DNA of 64,000 bases from Pseudomonas fluorescens (GCF_902498065.1 NZ_CABVIR010000001.1:310001-374000), one strand, 5' to 3'; counted from the first letter of the stretch, positions 35,214 to 46,436 are shown. Numbers and translations are program-made. The notes: a model not told the origin generated them from the letters alone.

Positions 35214-36679
35214 GCAGCAAAACTCTGCGTGCCGGTCTGAGCCTGGTGCTCGCGGCTATGACCCTGGCCGGTTGTGCCAGCTACAGCGGCCTGACCACCG
35301 AAGGCAAAAGCCTGGATGCGAAAACCCTCAAGGCCGGGCAATCCCTCAGCGGCGTGACCCTGTCGCCCGCGGCCTGGCCGAAAAGCGACTGGTGGAAAAG
35401 CCTCGGCGACCCACAGCTCGACGGTCTGATTCGCGAAGCGTTGCACGACAGCCCCGACATGCAGATCGCCGACGCCCGCGCCCATCAGGCCAGCGCCGCC
35501 GCCTATGCCGCCGATGCTGCGCGGATGCCGACCCTGGATGCCAGCGCCGGCGTCAGCCGTTCGCGTCTGGCCCGGGATCAAGACCCGAGGGGTGAGGGCG
35601 ATGCCTACTCCACCGTGCGCAACATCGGCGCCAGTTTCAATTACAACTTCGACCTTTGGGGCGGTCAGCGTGACGCCTGGGAGGCCGCGTTGGGTCAGGC
35701 CCGGGCAGCCGAAGTCGACCAGCAAGCGGCGCAATTGACCTTGTCCGCCGACGTTGCCCGCGCTTACAGCGATCTGGGACAGGCGCATATCGTTCACGAC
35801 CTGGCCCAGGAAGACCTCAAGCGTACAAAGCAAATGCTCGACTTGAGCCAGCGTCGCCTGAGCTCCGGCATCGACAGCCAATACCAGTACCAGCACACCG
35901 AAAGTCTCGAAGCCACGTCCGAAGCCAGCCTGATCGACGCCGAAAAACGCCTGCAAAGCGCGAAAATCGCTCTGGCGGTGTTGCTCGGCAAAGGCCCGGA
36001 TCGCGGCAACGACATCGCCCGGCCGAAGATCCTTCAGGCTAGCGCTGTCGCGTTACCGTCGGTCCTGCCCGCCGAATTGCTCGGTCGTCGCCCCGATCTG
36101 GTGGCCGCGCGCTGGCGGGTCGAGGCGGCGAGCAAGAACATCGACGCCGGCAAGACCCGGTTCTATCCCAACCTCAACCTCAGCGCCGCAGCCGGTGCCG
36201 AATCATTGTTGGGCGACGCGATGTTTGGTTCGGCCAGTCGTTTCTTCAACATCGCACCGACGATCTCTGTGCCGATTTTCGACGGCGGCCGCCTGCGCGC
36301 CGACCTCGATGCCCGCGACGCCGATTACGACCTCGCCGTGGCGCAGTACAACAAAAGCCTGGTGAAAGCCCTCGGCGATGTCAGCGACACCATTAACCAG
36401 CTGCGCGATATCGGCCGGCAGATCGGCGCTCAGCAACACGCCACCGACATTGCCCAGGATTCTTACAACACTGTGGTCCAGCGGTACGGTTCCGGCATCG
36501 GTAACTACCTGGACGTGCTCAGCATCGAGCAGCAATTGCTCCAGGCCCAGCGTCAGCTGGCCAACCTGAATGCCGAGCAGATCGACCTGTCGATCCAACT
36601 GATGCAAGCGCTGGGCGGCGGTTTTCAGGGCGAAACCCTGACCGCGGCCAACGCAACCCCAGCCACGCAGCACAACTAA
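35210..36679 (+). CDS. Outer-membrane efflux lipoprotein (OprM/NodT family)
   Basis: TolC-type outer-membrane channel, 489 residues. Lipoprotein signal with lipobox LAGC (about residues 19-22). Two OEP repeats follow, with long helices (ARAHQASAAAYAADAARMP, RRPDLVAARWRVEAASKNI) and the NYLDVLSIEQQLLQAQRQL helix near the C-terminus. Completes a tripartite pump with the next two genes. Confidence 0.93.
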   Translation: MSSKTLRAGLSLVLAAMTLAGCASYSGLTTEGKSLDAKTLKAGQSLSGVTLSPAAWPKSDWWKSLGDPQLDGLIREALHDSPDMQIADARAHQASAAAYAADAARMPTLDASAGVSRSRLARDQDPRGEGDAYSTVRNIGASFNYNFDLWGGQRDAWEAALGQARAAEVDQQAAQLTLSADVARAYSDLGQAHIVHDLAQEDLKRTKQMLDLSQRRLSSGIDSQYQYQHTESLEATSEASLIDAEKRLQSAKIALAVLLGKGPDRGNDIARPKILQASAVALPSVLPAELLGRRPDLVAARWRVEAASKNIDAGKTRFYPNLNLSAAAGAESLLGDAMFGSASRFFNIAPTISVPIFDGGRLRADLDARDADYDLAVAQYNKSLVKALGDVSDTINQLRDIGRQIGAQQHATDIAQDSYNTVVQRYGSGIGNYLDVLSIEQQLLQAQRQLANLNAEQIDLSIQLMQALGGGFQGETLTAANATPATQHN

Positions 36680-36694
36680 TTCAAGGTAATGGTC

Positions 36695-37897
36695 ATGGCC
36701 ACTGCAGAAAACACACTAACCCCGGACAACACTCCCGATACCAGCAACCCGCGCAAACGCAAGGTCATGTTGGTTGTTCTGGCCATCGTGGTGATTCTTG
36801 CCGGCATCGGCGTCTGGGGTTATCACGAATTCTACGGGCGTTGGAATGAGAGCACCGACGACGCCTATGTGAACGGCAACGTGGTGGAAATCACCCCGCT
36901 GGTCACCGGCACCGTGGTCAGCATCGGCGCCGACGATGGCGACCTGGTCCATGAAGGCCAGGTGCTGATCAACTTCGACCCGAACGACGCACAGGTCGGT
37001 CTGCAAAGTGCCCAGGCCAATCTGGCCCGCACCGTGCGCCAGGTACGTGGTTTGTACAGCAACGTCGACGGCATGAAAGCCCAGGTCAACGCCCAGCAGG
37101 CCGAAGTGCAGAAAGCTCAGGACAACTTCAACCGGCGGAAAAATCTCGCCGCTGGCGGGGCGATTTCCCAGGAAGAACTGTCCCACGCTCGCGATGACCT
37201 GACCTCGGCGCAAAACGCTCTGGCCAATGCGAAACAGCAACTGAAAACCACCAGCGCCCTGGTGGATGACACCGTGGTGTCGTCGCACCCTGACGTGATG
37301 TCGGCCGCCGCGCAATTGCGCCAGGCGTACCTGAATAACTCGCGCAGCACCTTGATTGCACCGGTGACCGGTTACGTCGCCAAGCGCTCGGTACAACTCG
37401 GTCAACGGGTCCAGCCGGGCACCGCGCTGATGGCGGTGATTCCGTTGGATCAGCTATGGATCGACGCCAACTTCAAGGAAACCCAGTTGCGTGACATGCG
37501 CATCGGCCAACCGGTGGACATTCAGGCCGACCTGTACGGCAGTGACGTGAAATTCAGCGGCACCATCGACAGCCTCGGTGCGGGCACCGGCAGTGCGTTT
37601 GCCCTGCTGCCGGCGCAGAACGCCACCGGTAACTGGATCAAGATCGTGCAGCGGGTACCGGTGCGGATTCACATCAACGCCGAAGAACTGGCCAAGCACC
37701 CGTTGCGTGTCGGCCTGTCGACTCAGGTCGATGTGAACCTGCGCGACCAGAGCGGCCCGGTGCTGGCGCAACAGCCGCCGCAGAAGGCGTCGTTCAGCAC
37801 CAACGTCTACGACCGTCAGTTGGCCGAGGCCGACGCCATGATCACGCAGTTGATCCACGACAACAGCGCAGCGGTCAGCAAAACCGTGCAGCGTTGA
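36695..37897 (+). CDS. emrA: EmrA-like membrane fusion protein (HlyD family)
   Basis: Periplasmic adaptor, 400 residues. One N-terminal TM (about 24-44), then the EmrA pattern STDDAYVNGNVVEITPLVTG, a long coiled-coil hairpin (QAEVQKAQDNFNRRKNLAAG), a lipoyl half-motif (APVTGYVAKRSVQLGQRVQPG) and a beta-barrel (DANFKETQLRDMRIGQPV). The start is placed at the second ATG (36695), because AAGG is only 2 bases from the first ATG but 8 from this one. Confidence 0.92.
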   Translation: MATAENTLTPDNTPDTSNPRKRKVMLVVLAIVVILAGIGVWGYHEFYGRWNESTDDAYVNGNVVEITPLVTGTVVSIGADDGDLVHEGQVLINFDPNDAQVGLQSAQANLARTVRQVRGLYSNVDGMKAQVNAQQAEVQKAQDNFNRRKNLAAGGAISQEELSHARDDLTSAQNALANAKQQLKTTSALVDDTVVSSHPDVMSAAAQLRQAYLNNSRSTLIAPVTGYVAKRSVQLGQRVQPGTALMAVIPLDQLWIDANFKETQLRDMRIGQPVDIQADLYGSDVKFSGTIDSLGAGTGSAFALLPAQNATGNWIKIVQRVPVRIHINAEELAKHPLRVGLSTQVDVNLRDQSGPVLAQQPPQKASFSTNVYDRQLAEADAMITQLIHDNSAAVSKTVQR

Positions 37898-37914
37898 TTC
37901 GCCATGACACCGAC

Positions 37915-38010
37915 CCTGTGGGAGCGGGCTTGCCCGCGATGACGGCGCAACATTCAACGCACATGTCGAATGTGAATCCGCTATCGCGGGCAAGCCCGCT
38001 CCCACAGGGT
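37915..38010. repeat. REP doublet inside the efflux operon
   Basis: GGGAGCGGGCTTGCCCGCGA and an inverted copy occupy the gap between emrA- and emrB-like genes. This may affect mRNA stability within the operon. Confidence 0.9.
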
Positions 38011-38062
38011 CCGGCTGCGTCTTTAAGGGGCGCAGCACCCATCAGGTTTCAAAGGATTCGCG

Positions 38063-39592
38063 ATGAGCAATAACGCGTCTTTCACCCCGCCCAGCCTGCT
38101 GCTCAGCACCATCGGCCTGTCGCTGGCGACCTTCATGCAAGTGCTCGACACCACCATCGCCAACGTGGCATTGCCGACGATTTCCGGCAACCTGGGCGTG
38201 AGTTCGGAGCAGGGCACCTGGGTGATCACCTCGTTTGCGGTGAGCAACGCCATCGCGCTGCCGCTGACCGGTTGGCTGAGCCGACGGTTTGGTGAAGTGA
38301 AGCTGTTTCTCTGGGCGACGATTCTGTTCGTGCTGGCCTCGTTTCTCTGCGGTATTTCCACCTCGATGCCGGAGCTGATCGGCTTTCGGGTGTTGCAAGG
38401 CCTGGTGGCCGGGCCGTTGTACCCGATGACCCAGACGCTGCTGATCGCGGTCTATCCGCCGGCGAAGCGCGGCATGGCCCTGGCGTTGCTGGCGATGGTC
38501 ACGGTGGTGGCGCCGATTGCCGGGCCGATTCTGGGTGGCTGGATCACCGACAGCTACAGCTGGCCGTGGATCTTTTTCATCAACGTGCCGATCGGGGTTT
38601 TCGCGGTCATGGTCGTGCGTTCGCAGCTCAAGGCGCGGCCGGTGGTGACCAGTTATCAGCCGATGGATTACGTCGGTCTGATCACGCTGATCATCGGTGT
38701 CGGCGCGTTGCAGGTGATCCTCGACAAGGGCAACGACCTCGACTGGTTCGAGTCGAACTTCATCCTCATCGGCGCGGCCATTTCCGCGATTGCGCTGGCG
38801 GTCTTCGTGATCTGGGAAATGACCGACAAACACCCGGTGGTCAACTTGCGCTTGTTTGCGTATCGCAACTTCCGCATCGGCACGATTGTGCTGGTGTTGG
38901 GTTACGCCGGGTTCTTTGGCATCAACCTGATCCTGCCGCAATGGCTGCAAACCCAGATGGGCTACACGGCAACGTGGGCCGGGCTGGCGGTGGCGCCGAT
39001 CGGGATTTTGCCGGTACTGATGTCGCCATTTGTCGGCAAGTACGCGCACAAGTTCGACCTGCGGCTATTGGCGGGCCTGGCGTTCCTGGCGATTGGCCTC
39101 AGCTGCTTCATGCGCGCCGGGTTTACCAACGAGGTGGACTTCCAGCACATCGCTCTGGTGCAATTGTTCATGGGCATTGGCGTGGCGCTGTTCTTCATGC
39201 CGACCTTGAGCATTTTGATGTCGGACTTGCCACCGAGCCAGATCGCCGACGGCGCGGGCCTCGCGACCTTCCTGCGGACCCTGGGCGGCAGTTTTGCGGC
39301 GTCGTTGACCACGTGGATCTGGATTCGCCGGGCGGACCAGCATCATGCCTACATGAGCGAAAGCATCAGCACCTACGAACCGGCGACCCGCGAGGCCCTG
39401 AATGCACTGGGCGGTGCGAGCAACCCGGCGTATGCGCAGCTCGATCATGTGCTGACCAGTCAGGCGTACATGCTCTCCACCGTGGATTACTTCACGCTGC
39501 TGGGGTGGGCGTTCATGGGGTTGATCGTGCTGGTGTGGCTGGCGAAACCGCCGTTCGCGGCGAAGGCGGGGCCAGCGGCCAGCGGTCACTAA
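38063..39592 (+). CDS. emrB: EmrB-like drug/proton antiporter (DHA2, 14 TM)
   Basis: 509-residue inner-membrane pump of the DHA2 group. DHA2 features are MQVLDTTIANVALPTI in helix 1, TGWLSRRFGEVKLF (motif A), RVLQGLVAGPLYPMTQTLL and the QGTWVITSF stretch. Driven by the proton gradient and coupled to the adaptor and channel before it. Ribosome site AAAGGA before the ATG. Confidence 0.94.
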   Translation: MSNNASFTPPSLLLSTIGLSLATFMQVLDTTIANVALPTISGNLGVSSEQGTWVITSFAVSNAIALPLTGWLSRRFGEVKLFLWATILFVLASFLCGISTSMPELIGFRVLQGLVAGPLYPMTQTLLIAVYPPAKRGMALALLAMVTVVAPIAGPILGGWITDSYSWPWIFFINVPIGVFAVMVVRSQLKARPVVTSYQPMDYVGLITLIIGVGALQVILDKGNDLDWFESNFILIGAAISAIALAVFVIWEMTDKHPVVNLRLFAYRNFRIGTIVLVLGYAGFFGINLILPQWLQTQMGYTATWAGLAVAPIGILPVLMSPFVGKYAHKFDLRLLAGLAFLAIGLSCFMRAGFTNEVDFQHIALVQLFMGIGVALFFMPTLSILMSDLPPSQIADGAGLATFLRTLGGSFAASLTTWIWIRRADQHHAYMSESISTYEPATREALNALGGASNPAYAQLDHVLTSQAYMLSTVDYFTLLGWAFMGLIVLVWLAKPPFAAKAGPAASGH

Positions 39593-39606
39593 CTCAAACA
39601 CAGTTC

Positions 39607-39690
39607 CTGTGGGAGCGAGCCTGCTCGCGATGGTGTGTCAGCCACATTGATGTCGACTGACACACCATCGCGAGCAGGCTCGCTCCCACA
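39607..39690. repeat. REP doublet, GAGCAGGCTC type
   Basis: GGGAGCGAGCCTGCTCGCGA and its inverted copy lie between convergent emrB and lpxH. Confidence 0.9.
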
Positions 39691-39710
39691 ATGGGTTTTG
39701 TGTTTGGCGG

Positions 39711-40463
39711 TTAGTGAGTGGGGGCTGCCAATTGTGGCGGCGGGGCGAAGTCGAACGGCGCCAACGCAAACCCGCTCTCATCTACCTGCAACGCCCACCC
39801 CTGACGATCCCAGTCCCCCAGCACAATGCGTTTGGCCGCTTGTTCGCCAATCTGCAACTTGTGGATGGCAGGGCGATGGGTGTGCCCGTGGATCAGGGTT
39901 TTCACACCATAGGCCTGCATGACCCGTGGCACTTCGTCCGGCGTGACATCGACGATGTCATTGGCCTTCATCCGCGTTTGCGCACGGCTTTCACTGCGCA
40001 GTTTGCGCGCCAGTTTATGGCGAGTGCCCAGGGGCAGGTGGCGCAGGATGAACAGGGTGATCGGGTTGCGCAGGTAGCGACGCAGCTTCATGTAAGCCTC
40101 GTCGCGGGTACAGAGGCTGTCGCCGTGCATCAAGAGCACCGGCTCGCCGTTGAACTGCACGACACTCGGGTCCTTCAGCAATGTACAGCCGGCCTGCTTG
40201 CAAAAGGCCTGGCCGAGCATGAAGTCGCGATTGCCGTGCATCAGAAAAATCGCCGTGCCGCTGTCGCTGAGGTCGCGCAGTGCCTGGCAGATGGAACGCT
40301 GAAAGGGCGTCATGGCATCGTCGCCAATCCACGCCTCGAAAAAGTCGCCCAGGATGTACAACGCACTCGCCGAACGGGCGCGTCCGGCGAGCAAATCCAG
40401 AAACGCCCGGGTGATGTCCGGGCGCTCCTCTTCCAGATGCAAGTCTGAAATCAGCAGTATCAC
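39711..40463 (-). CDS. lpxH: UDP-2,3-diacylglucosamine hydrolase
   Basis: Lipid A synthesis: releases UMP from UDP-2,3-diacylglucosamine to give lipid X. 250 residues. Calcineurin-like metallophosphoesterase motifs in order: [49 protein letters not shown] start overlaps the ppiB stop as GTGA, so the two genes are coupled. Confidence 0.95.
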   Translation of the reverse strand: MILLISDLHLEEERPDITRAFLDLLAGRARSASALYILGDFFEAWIGDDAMTPFQRSICQALRDLSDSGTAIFLMHGNRDFMLGQAFCKQAGCTLLKDPSVVQFNGEPVLLMHGDSLCTRDEAYMKLRRYLRNPITLFILRHLPLGTRHKLARKLRSESRAQTRMKANDIVDVTPDEVPRVMQAYGVKTLIHGHTHRPAIHKLQIGEQAAKRIVLGDWDRQGWALQVDESGFALAPFDFAPPPQLAAPTH

Positions 40464-40963
40464 TCAATGATCTCGGCTTTCTCGATGATCACGTCGTCTG
40501 CTGGCACGTCCTGGTGGCCGGACTTGGAGGTGGTGGAAACACCTTTGATCTTGTCGACAACGTCGGTGCCGGCAACGACTTTGGCGAATACCGCGTAGCC
40601 CCAGCCCTGGGTGGTCTTGGCGCTGTGGTTCAGGAAGCTGTTGTCAGCGACGTTGATGAAGAACTGGGCGGACGCCGAATGCGGCTCCATGGTACGAGCC
40701 ATGGCCACGCTGTACTTCTCGTTCGGCAGGCCGTTGTCGGCTTCGTTCTGGATGCTTGGGCGCTTGTCTTTCTTTTCTTTCATGCCTGGCTCGAAACCGC
40801 CGCCCTGGATCATGAAGTTACCGATGACGCGGTGGAAAACGGTGTTTTCGTAGTGACCGGCTTTGACGTACTCGATGAAGTTGGCAACGGTCAGCGGTGC
40901 CTTTTCAGCGTTCAGTTCCAGGACGATGTCGCCGTGGTTGGTGGTCAATTTGACTTGGGTCAT
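40460..40963 (-). CDS. ppiB: Peptidyl-prolyl cis-trans isomerase B (cyclophilin)
   Basis: Cytoplasmic cyclophilin of 167 residues with no signal peptide. Active-site features are [15 protein letters not shown] and [10 protein letters not shown]; catalytic Arg in FHRV. Normal length. Divergent from glnS across 260 bp. Confidence 0.95.
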   Translation of the reverse strand: MTQVKLTTNHGDIVLELNAEKAPLTVANFIEYVKAGHYENTVFHRVIGNFMIQGGGFEPGMKEKKDKRPSIQNEADNGLPNEKYSVAMARTMEPHSASAQFFINVADNSFLNHSAKTTQGWGYAVFAKVVAGTDVVDKIKGVSTTSKSGHQDVPADDVIIEKAEIIE

Positions 40964-41223
40964 GATCGGTACTCTTTCAAGGAATTCATGGGTTTCGGGG
41001 CTCTGCAGCCCTCAACCGGTCCGGCCAGATTCGGCCAAGGTGCGCAGTTTAGCGTGCCGGGCGCGAATTTCGAGGCTGTTTTTCATTTGCATCCGATTAA
41101 ATGCAGCCGTTTTCGGGCCTGTACTGTCAGCGACTTGACGGCATCGGCTATGATAAGCCCCTTTGTTTTAACCGCCGCTTTGATTTGGCCAACTGGCCGC
41201 GCACTTGTACGTTCAAGGATCCT

Positions 41224-42924
41224 ATGAGCAAGCCCACTGTCGACCCTACCTCGAATTCCAAGACCGGCCCTGCCGTGCCGGTCAATTTCCTGCGCCCGAT
41301 CATCCAGGCGGACCTGGACTCGGGTAAGCACACGCAGATCGTCACCCGTTTCCCGCCTGAGCCCAATGGTTACCTGCACATCGGTCACGCCAAGTCGATC
41401 TGTGTGAACTTTGGTCTGGCCCAGGAATTTGGCGGCGTCACCCACTTGCGTTTCGACGACACCAACCCGGCCAAGGAAGACCAGGAATACATCGACGCGA
41501 TCGAAAGCGACGTCAAATGGCTGGGCTTTGAATGGTCCGGTGAAGTGCGCTATGCCTCGCAGTATTTCGACCAGTTGCACGACTGGGCCGTCGAGCTGAT
41601 CAAGGCTGGCAAGGCCTATGTCGATGACCTGAGCCCGGAGCAGGCCAAGGAATACCGTGGCAGCCTGACCGAGCCGGGCAAGAACAGCCCGTTCCGTGAT
41701 CGCTCCGTGGAAGAAAACCTCGACTGGTTCGCCCGCATGCGCGCCGGCGAATTCCCGGACGGCGCACGCGTGCTGCGGGCCAAGATCGACATGGCCTCGC
41801 CGAACATGAACCTGCGCGACCCGATCATGTACCGCATCCGTCACGCGCATCACCACCAGACCGGCGACAAGTGGTGCATCTACCCGAACTACGACTTCAC
41901 CCACGGTCAGTCGGACGCCATCGAAGGCATCACCCACTCGATCTGCACCCTGGAATTCGAAAGCCACCGTCCGCTGTACGAATGGTTCCTCGACGCCTTG
42001 CCAGTGCCGGCGCACCCACGCCAGTACGAATTCAGCCGTCTGAACCTGAACTACACCATCACCAGCAAGCGCAAGCTCAAGCAACTGGTCGATGAAAAGC
42101 ATGTGTTCGGCTGGGACGATCCGCGCATGTCCACGCTGTCGGGCTTCCGCCGTCGCGGCTACACGCCGGCGTCGATCCGCAATTTCTGCGACATGGTCGG
42201 CACCAACCGTTCCGACGGCGTGGTCGACTTCGGCATGCTTGAATTCAGCATCCGTCAGGACCTCGACGCGAACGCTCCGCGCGCCATGTGCGTGCTGCGT
42301 CCGTTGAAGGTCGTGATCACCAACTACCCGGAAGACCAGGTCGAGAACCTCGAACTGCCGCGTCATCCGCAGAAAGAAGAACTGGGCGTGCGCAAGCTTC
42401 CGTTTGCCCGTGAAATCTACATCGACCGTGATGACTTCATGGAAGAGCCACCGAAGGGCTACAAGCGCCTGGAGCCGAACGGCGAAGTGCGTCTGCGCGG
42501 CAGCTACGTGATCCGCGCCGACGAAGCGATCAAGGACGCCGATGGCAACATCGTCGAACTGCGTTGCTCGTACGACCCGGAAACCCTGGGCAAGAACCCT
42601 GAAGGCCGCAAGGTCAAAGGCGTAGTGCACTGGGTTCCGGCTGCGGCCAGCGTCGAGTGCGAAGTGCGTCTGTACGATCGTCTGTTCCGCTCGCCGAACC
42701 CTGAGAAGGCCGAAGACAGCGCCAGTTTCCTGGACAACATCAACCCTGACTCGCTGCAAGTGCTGACCGGTTGTCGTGCTGAGCCTTCGCTTGGCAATGC
42801 ACAGCCGGAAGACCGTTTCCAGTTCGAGCGCGAAGGTTACTTCTGCGCGGATATCAAGGACTCGAAACCCGGTCATCCGGTGTTCAACCGTACCGTGACC
42901 TTGCGTGATTCGTGGGGCCAGTGA
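41224..42924 (+). CDS. glnS: Glutaminyl-tRNA synthetase
   Basis: Charges tRNA-Gln; class I synthetase, 566 residues. [20 protein letters not shown] carries the HIGH motif, and [11 protein letters not shown] is the KMSKS equivalent as in other bacterial GlnS. Start at M-S-K-P-T-V-D-P; the open frame upstream crosses the promoter. cysS follows within 20 bp, as in many pseudomonads. Confidence 0.97.
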   Translation: MSKPTVDPTSNSKTGPAVPVNFLRPIIQADLDSGKHTQIVTRFPPEPNGYLHIGHAKSICVNFGLAQEFGGVTHLRFDDTNPAKEDQEYIDAIESDVKWLGFEWSGEVRYASQYFDQLHDWAVELIKAGKAYVDDLSPEQAKEYRGSLTEPGKNSPFRDRSVEENLDWFARMRAGEFPDGARVLRAKIDMASPNMNLRDPIMYRIRHAHHHQTGDKWCIYPNYDFTHGQSDAIEGITHSICTLEFESHRPLYEWFLDALPVPAHPRQYEFSRLNLNYTITSKRKLKQLVDEKHVFGWDDPRMSTLSGFRRRGYTPASIRNFCDMVGTNRSDGVVDFGMLEFSIRQDLDANAPRAMCVLRPLKVVITNYPEDQVENLELPRHPQKEELGVRKLPFAREIYIDRDDFMEEPPKGYKRLEPNGEVRLRGSYVIRADEAIKDADGNIVELRCSYDPETLGKNPEGRKVKGVVHWVPAAASVECEVRLYDRLFRSPNPEKAEDSASFLDNINPDSLQVLTGCRAEPSLGNAQPEDRFQFEREGYFCADIKDSKPGHPVFNRTVTLRDSWGQ

Positions 42925-42941
42925 TTCAAGGAACCTCTAAC

Positions 42942-44324
42942 GTGCTTTCGATCTACAACACGCTCACCAAGAGCAAAGAAGTCTTCAAACCGCTGGATGG
43001 CAACAATGTGCGTATGTACGTCTGCGGGATGACCGTGTACGACTACTGCCACATTGGCCACGGCCGTAGCATGGTCGCGTTCGACCTGGTGACCCGTTGG
43101 TTGCGCTTCAGCGGTTATAACCTGACGTATGTGCGCAACATCACCGACATTGAAGACAAGATCATCAATCGGGCCAAGGAGAACGGCGAGCCGTTCGACG
43201 TGCTGACCGAGCGCATGATCACCGCGATGCACGAGGACGAAGCGCGCCTCAACATCCTCAAACCGGACATGGAACCGCGGGCCACCGATCACATCGCTGG
43301 CATGCAGACCATGATCCAAACCCTGATTGACAAGGGTTACGCCTACGCCCCGGGCAATGGCGACGTGTACTACCGCGTCGCGAAGTTCATGGGCTACGGC
43401 AAGCTCTCGCGCAAGAAAATCGAAGACCTGCGCATCGGCGCGCGCATCGAAGTCGACGAGTCCAAGCAGGACCCGCTGGACTTCGTGCTGTGGAAAGGCG
43501 CCAAACCAGGCGAGCCGAGCTGGCCATCGCCGTGGGGCGACGGTCGTCCGGGCTGGCACATCGAATGCTCGGTGATGTCGACCTGCTGCCTCGGCGAGAC
43601 CTTCGACATTCATGGCGGCGGTAGCGACCTCGAGTTTCCGCACCACGAAAACGAAATTGCCCAGAGCGAAGCGGCGACCGGCAAGACCTACGCCAACGCG
43701 TGGATGCATTGCGGCATGATTCGCATCAATGGCGAGAAGATGTCCAAGTCCTTGAACAACTTCTTCACCATTCGCGACGTGCTGGAAAAGTACCACCCGG
43801 AAGTCGTGCGTTACCTGCTGGTGTCGAGCCACTACCGCAGCGCGATCAACTACTCGGAAGACAACCTCAAGGACGCCAAAGGCGCACTCGAGCGTTTCTA
43901 CCACGCGTTGAAAGGCCTGCCGAGCGTGGCGCCGGCTGGCGGCGAAGCCTTTGTCGAGCGCTTCACCCAGGTGATGAACGACGACTTCGGCACGCCGGAA
44001 GCCTGCGCGGTGCTGTTCGAGATGGTGCGCGAGATCAACCGTCTGCGCGAGAGCGATCTTGATGCGGCGGCGGGTCTGGCGGCACGCTTGAAGGAACTGG
44101 CCAGTGTGCTGGGTGTGTTGCAGCTTGAGGCGGATGACTTCCTGCAGGCCGGTGCTGAAGGGCGAGTTGATGCGGCGGAGGTCGATGCGCTGATTGCGGC
44201 GCGTCTGGCGGCTCGTGCGGCTAAAGACTGGGCCGAATCCGATCGTATCCGCGACCAGCTCACCGCCATGGGCGTGGTGCTGGAAGATGGCAAGGGCGGC
44301 ACGACCTGGCGTCTGGCTGACTGA
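42942..44324 (+). CDS. cysS: Cysteinyl-tRNA synthetase
   Basis: Charges tRNA-Cys. 460 residues, standard. Zinc Cys and HIGH motif in [24 protein letters not shown] in [12 protein letters not shown], and zinc ligands in [11 protein letters not shown] and [13 protein letters not shown]. The start is GTG (42942) after CAAGGAAC; an in-frame upstream ATG lies inside glnS. Confidence 0.97.
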   Translation: MLSIYNTLTKSKEVFKPLDGNNVRMYVCGMTVYDYCHIGHGRSMVAFDLVTRWLRFSGYNLTYVRNITDIEDKIINRAKENGEPFDVLTERMITAMHEDEARLNILKPDMEPRATDHIAGMQTMIQTLIDKGYAYAPGNGDVYYRVAKFMGYGKLSRKKIEDLRIGARIEVDESKQDPLDFVLWKGAKPGEPSWPSPWGDGRPGWHIECSVMSTCCLGETFDIHGGGSDLEFPHHENEIAQSEAATGKTYANAWMHCGMIRINGEKMSKSLNNFFTIRDVLEKYHPEVVRYLLVSSHYRSAINYSEDNLKDAKGALERFYHALKGLPSVAPAGGEAFVERFTQVMNDDFGTPEACAVLFEMVREINRLRESDLDAAAGLAARLKELASVLGVLQLEADDFLQAGAEGRVDAAEVDALIAARLAARAAKDWAESDRIRDQLTAMGVVLEDGKGGTTWRLAD

Positions 44325-44345
44325 TTGCTGTGATTGCTGCAAAAC

Positions 44346-44370
44346 AAAACCCGCCTTGTGCGGGTTTTTG
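44346..44370 (+). terminator. Intrinsic terminator after cysS
   Basis: AAACCCGC - CTTGT - GCGGGTTT stem followed by TTGTTTTTG. Confidence 0.88.
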
Positions 44371-44411
44371 TTTTTGGGGAGATCTCGAGTGCAGCGGCGC
44401 CTCGGCTGACG

Positions 44412-44505
44412 CCATCGCGGGCAAGCCCGCTCCCACAGTTATTGAGGAGTATTTCGATGCTGTGAACGACACAAAACCCTGTGGGAGCGGGCTTGCCCGC
44501 GATGG
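44412..44505. repeat. REP doublet, GGGCAAGCCC type
   Basis: CATCGCGGGCAAGCCCGCTC and its inverted copy lie between cysS and the convergent sigma-54 activator gene. Confidence 0.9.
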
Positions 44506-44539
44506 TCTCACGCCGAACACCTAGACTGTGGCTCACTGG

Positions 44540-46387
44540 TCATTCAGCCTGGCGCAACCGCTTGTATAAGGTGTTGCGGCTGACTCCGAGACGTCGCGCC
44601 AAATGCGAAATATTCCCCCCAGCCGCCTGCAACTGCCGATTCAAATCCTCGGCATCATTCAAATCCACCGCCAGGCTTTCCGGTGAGTCCAGCGGTTCCA
44701 TCTCCAGATCCACAAAAAAATCATCTGGCAAATGCTCCGGCCGCACCGGTTGTTCCTCGGCCATGGCCAGCGCCACCTGCATCACGCTGCTGACCTGGCG
44801 CAAATTCCCAGGCCAGGGATGTCGGCCGAACAACTCCATCACCTCCCGACTCAAGCCTGCCCACTGCGACGGTTCGCGATGCTGCTCCCACAACCGTTTG
44901 AACAGCGCCTGTTTATCACTGCGTTCGCGCAACGGCGGTAATTCCAGGGTCAGGCCGCCGATCCGGTAATAAAGGTCTTCGCGAAACCGCCCCAACTGCA
45001 CCTGCTCGCGCAACGAACGGTTGGTCGCCGAGATGATGCGAATGTCCACCGGGAACAGCTCGCTGCTGCCGACCGGTTGCACGCAGCGTTCCTGCAAAAC
45101 CCGCAGTAGCCGAGCTTGAGTCGGAAGTGGCATGTCGCCGATTTCATCCAGAAAGAGAGTGCCTTTGTCCGCTTTGCGAATCAGTCCGATGCTGCCTTTT
45201 TGATTGGCTCCGGTAAACGCGCCTTTTTCGTAGCCAAACAGCTCGGATTCCACCAGTTCGGCGGGGATCGCGGCACAGTTGACGGCAATAAACGGTTGTT
45301 TGCTGCGAGAACTGGCCTGATGCAACGCTTTGACGAACACTTCCTTGCCCACCCCGGTTTCGCCATGGATCAACAGCGGAATGTCTTTCTCCAGCAAGCG
45401 CTCGGCCTGGCGCACGGCTTTTTCCACGCGACTGTCGCCAAAGTGCAGCGTATTGAGGCTGATCGCGGCGGTCGCGGTCACGGCGGTTTCGGCGCTCTTG
45501 GGTTCTGAAAACAACCGGGCCTGAATCGGTGCCTGTTTCGGCCGCTTCAACAGGCACTGGAAGCGGTTGCGCCCGGAGGTCTGGAGGGAGAAGGGCAAGC
45601 CATCCGGCTGATTCAGCAGTTCGAGCAACGAGACCTTGAACAGGCTCTCGACGCTCACCCGGGACAGGCTGATACCGAGCAGATTGTCGGCGCGGCGGTT
45701 GGCCGAGAGCACCTGGCCGGTTTCATCGAAAATCAGCAATCCGGCCCATTGGCTGTCGAGGTTGTTCAACCCGGTGTTGAACGTCAGTTGAAAATGCTGG
45801 CCGTGGAAGAGGTTGAGGATCAGCCGGTTTTCCACGGTCTGACTCATCATCTTGACCATGCCGAGGGTGTGGGACGGCGGCAGGTAACTGTCGCTGGACA
45901 CATCCAGCACCGCGATGACCTTGCGTTCGGCATCGAAAATCGGCGCGGCGGAACCGGTCATGAAGCGGTTGGCCTTGAGGAAATGTTCATCGTGCTCGAT
46001 GTGCACCGCCTGCTCGCAGGCCAGCGCGGTGCCGATCGCATTGGTGCCGCTGCAGCGCTCGACCCAGCTCGCGCCGGCGCTGAAGCCTCGGGTCAGGTTC
46101 GGCTCGATGAAGCGCTGGGTGCCCCATGAGGTCAGGACCTGGCCCTGATTGTCGGCGAGCATGATCAGGCAATTGGAGTTGCTGAGGATGTTTTCGTAGT
46201 AGGGCAGGACTTCCTGATGCGTGGTCTGCACCAGTGAATGCTGGCTTTCCAGCAACTGCGCGATGTCCGCCGCCGGTAGCTGGTCGAACGCCGGGGCGCT
46301 CTGATGATCGAGACCGAACGCGCGGCACCGGGACCAGGAGTCCTGGATGATGGCGTCGTGGGACAAGACGGGGGCAGGTGCGGCCAT
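44540..46387 (-). CDS. AcoR-like sigma-54-dependent activator
   Basis: 615 residues. N-terminal region with a GAF sensor (about 70-200; ERCSGTNAIGTALACEQAV, AAPIFDAERKVIAVLDVSS), a PAS-like part (210-290), an AAA+ domain with Walker A HGETGVGKE and the sigma-54 contact loop YEKGAFTGANQ, then a Fis-type HTH (GGNISHLARRLGVSRNTLYKRL). Divergent from the ABC transporter operon, whose promoter is of sigma-54 type with upstream boxes, so it is very likely its activator. The leader holds an AANAANAANAA motif. GAGG ribosome site before the ATG. Confidence 0.93.
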   Translation of the reverse strand: MAAPAPVLSHDAIIQDSWSRCRAFGLDHQSAPAFDQLPAADIAQLLESQHSLVQTTHQEVLPYYENILSNSNCLIMLADNQGQVLTSWGTQRFIEPNLTRGFSAGASWVERCSGTNAIGTALACEQAVHIEHDEHFLKANRFMTGSAAPIFDAERKVIAVLDVSSDSYLPPSHTLGMVKMMSQTVENRLILNLFHGQHFQLTFNTGLNNLDSQWAGLLIFDETGQVLSANRRADNLLGISLSRVSVESLFKVSLLELLNQPDGLPFSLQTSGRNRFQCLLKRPKQAPIQARLFSEPKSAETAVTATAAISLNTLHFGDSRVEKAVRQAERLLEKDIPLLIHGETGVGKEVFVKALHQASSRSKQPFIAVNCAAIPAELVESELFGYEKGAFTGANQKGSIGLIRKADKGTLFLDEIGDMPLPTQARLLRVLQERCVQPVGSSELFPVDIRIISATNRSLREQVQLGRFREDLYYRIGGLTLELPPLRERSDKQALFKRLWEQHREPSQWAGLSREVMELFGRHPWPGNLRQVSSVMQVALAMAEEQPVRPEHLPDDFFVDLEMEPLDSPESLAVDLNDAEDLNRQLQAAGGNISHLARRLGVSRNTLYKRLRQAE

Positions 46388-46412
46388 TACTGTCAGCCTC
46401 TGAATAACGCTT

Positions 46413-46423
46413 TTATTGTTGTT
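46413..46423 (-). promoter_or_regulatory. Extended AANAANAANAA motif in activator leader
   Basis: The minus strand reads AACAACAATAA about 26 bases before the activator ATG, a full eleven-base match to the A-rich Hfq/Crc pattern. Confidence 0.5.
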
Positions 46424-46436
46424 ATAGGTATTCCCC

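Noticed and set aside
41083..42876. 597-codon minus-strand frame opposite glnS
   Set aside because: Shadow of glnS, which has intact catalytic motifs.
44325..44540. tRNA or folD gene expected after cysS in some pseudomonads
   Set aside because: Only a terminator and a REP doublet are present; no cloverleaf or coding frame.
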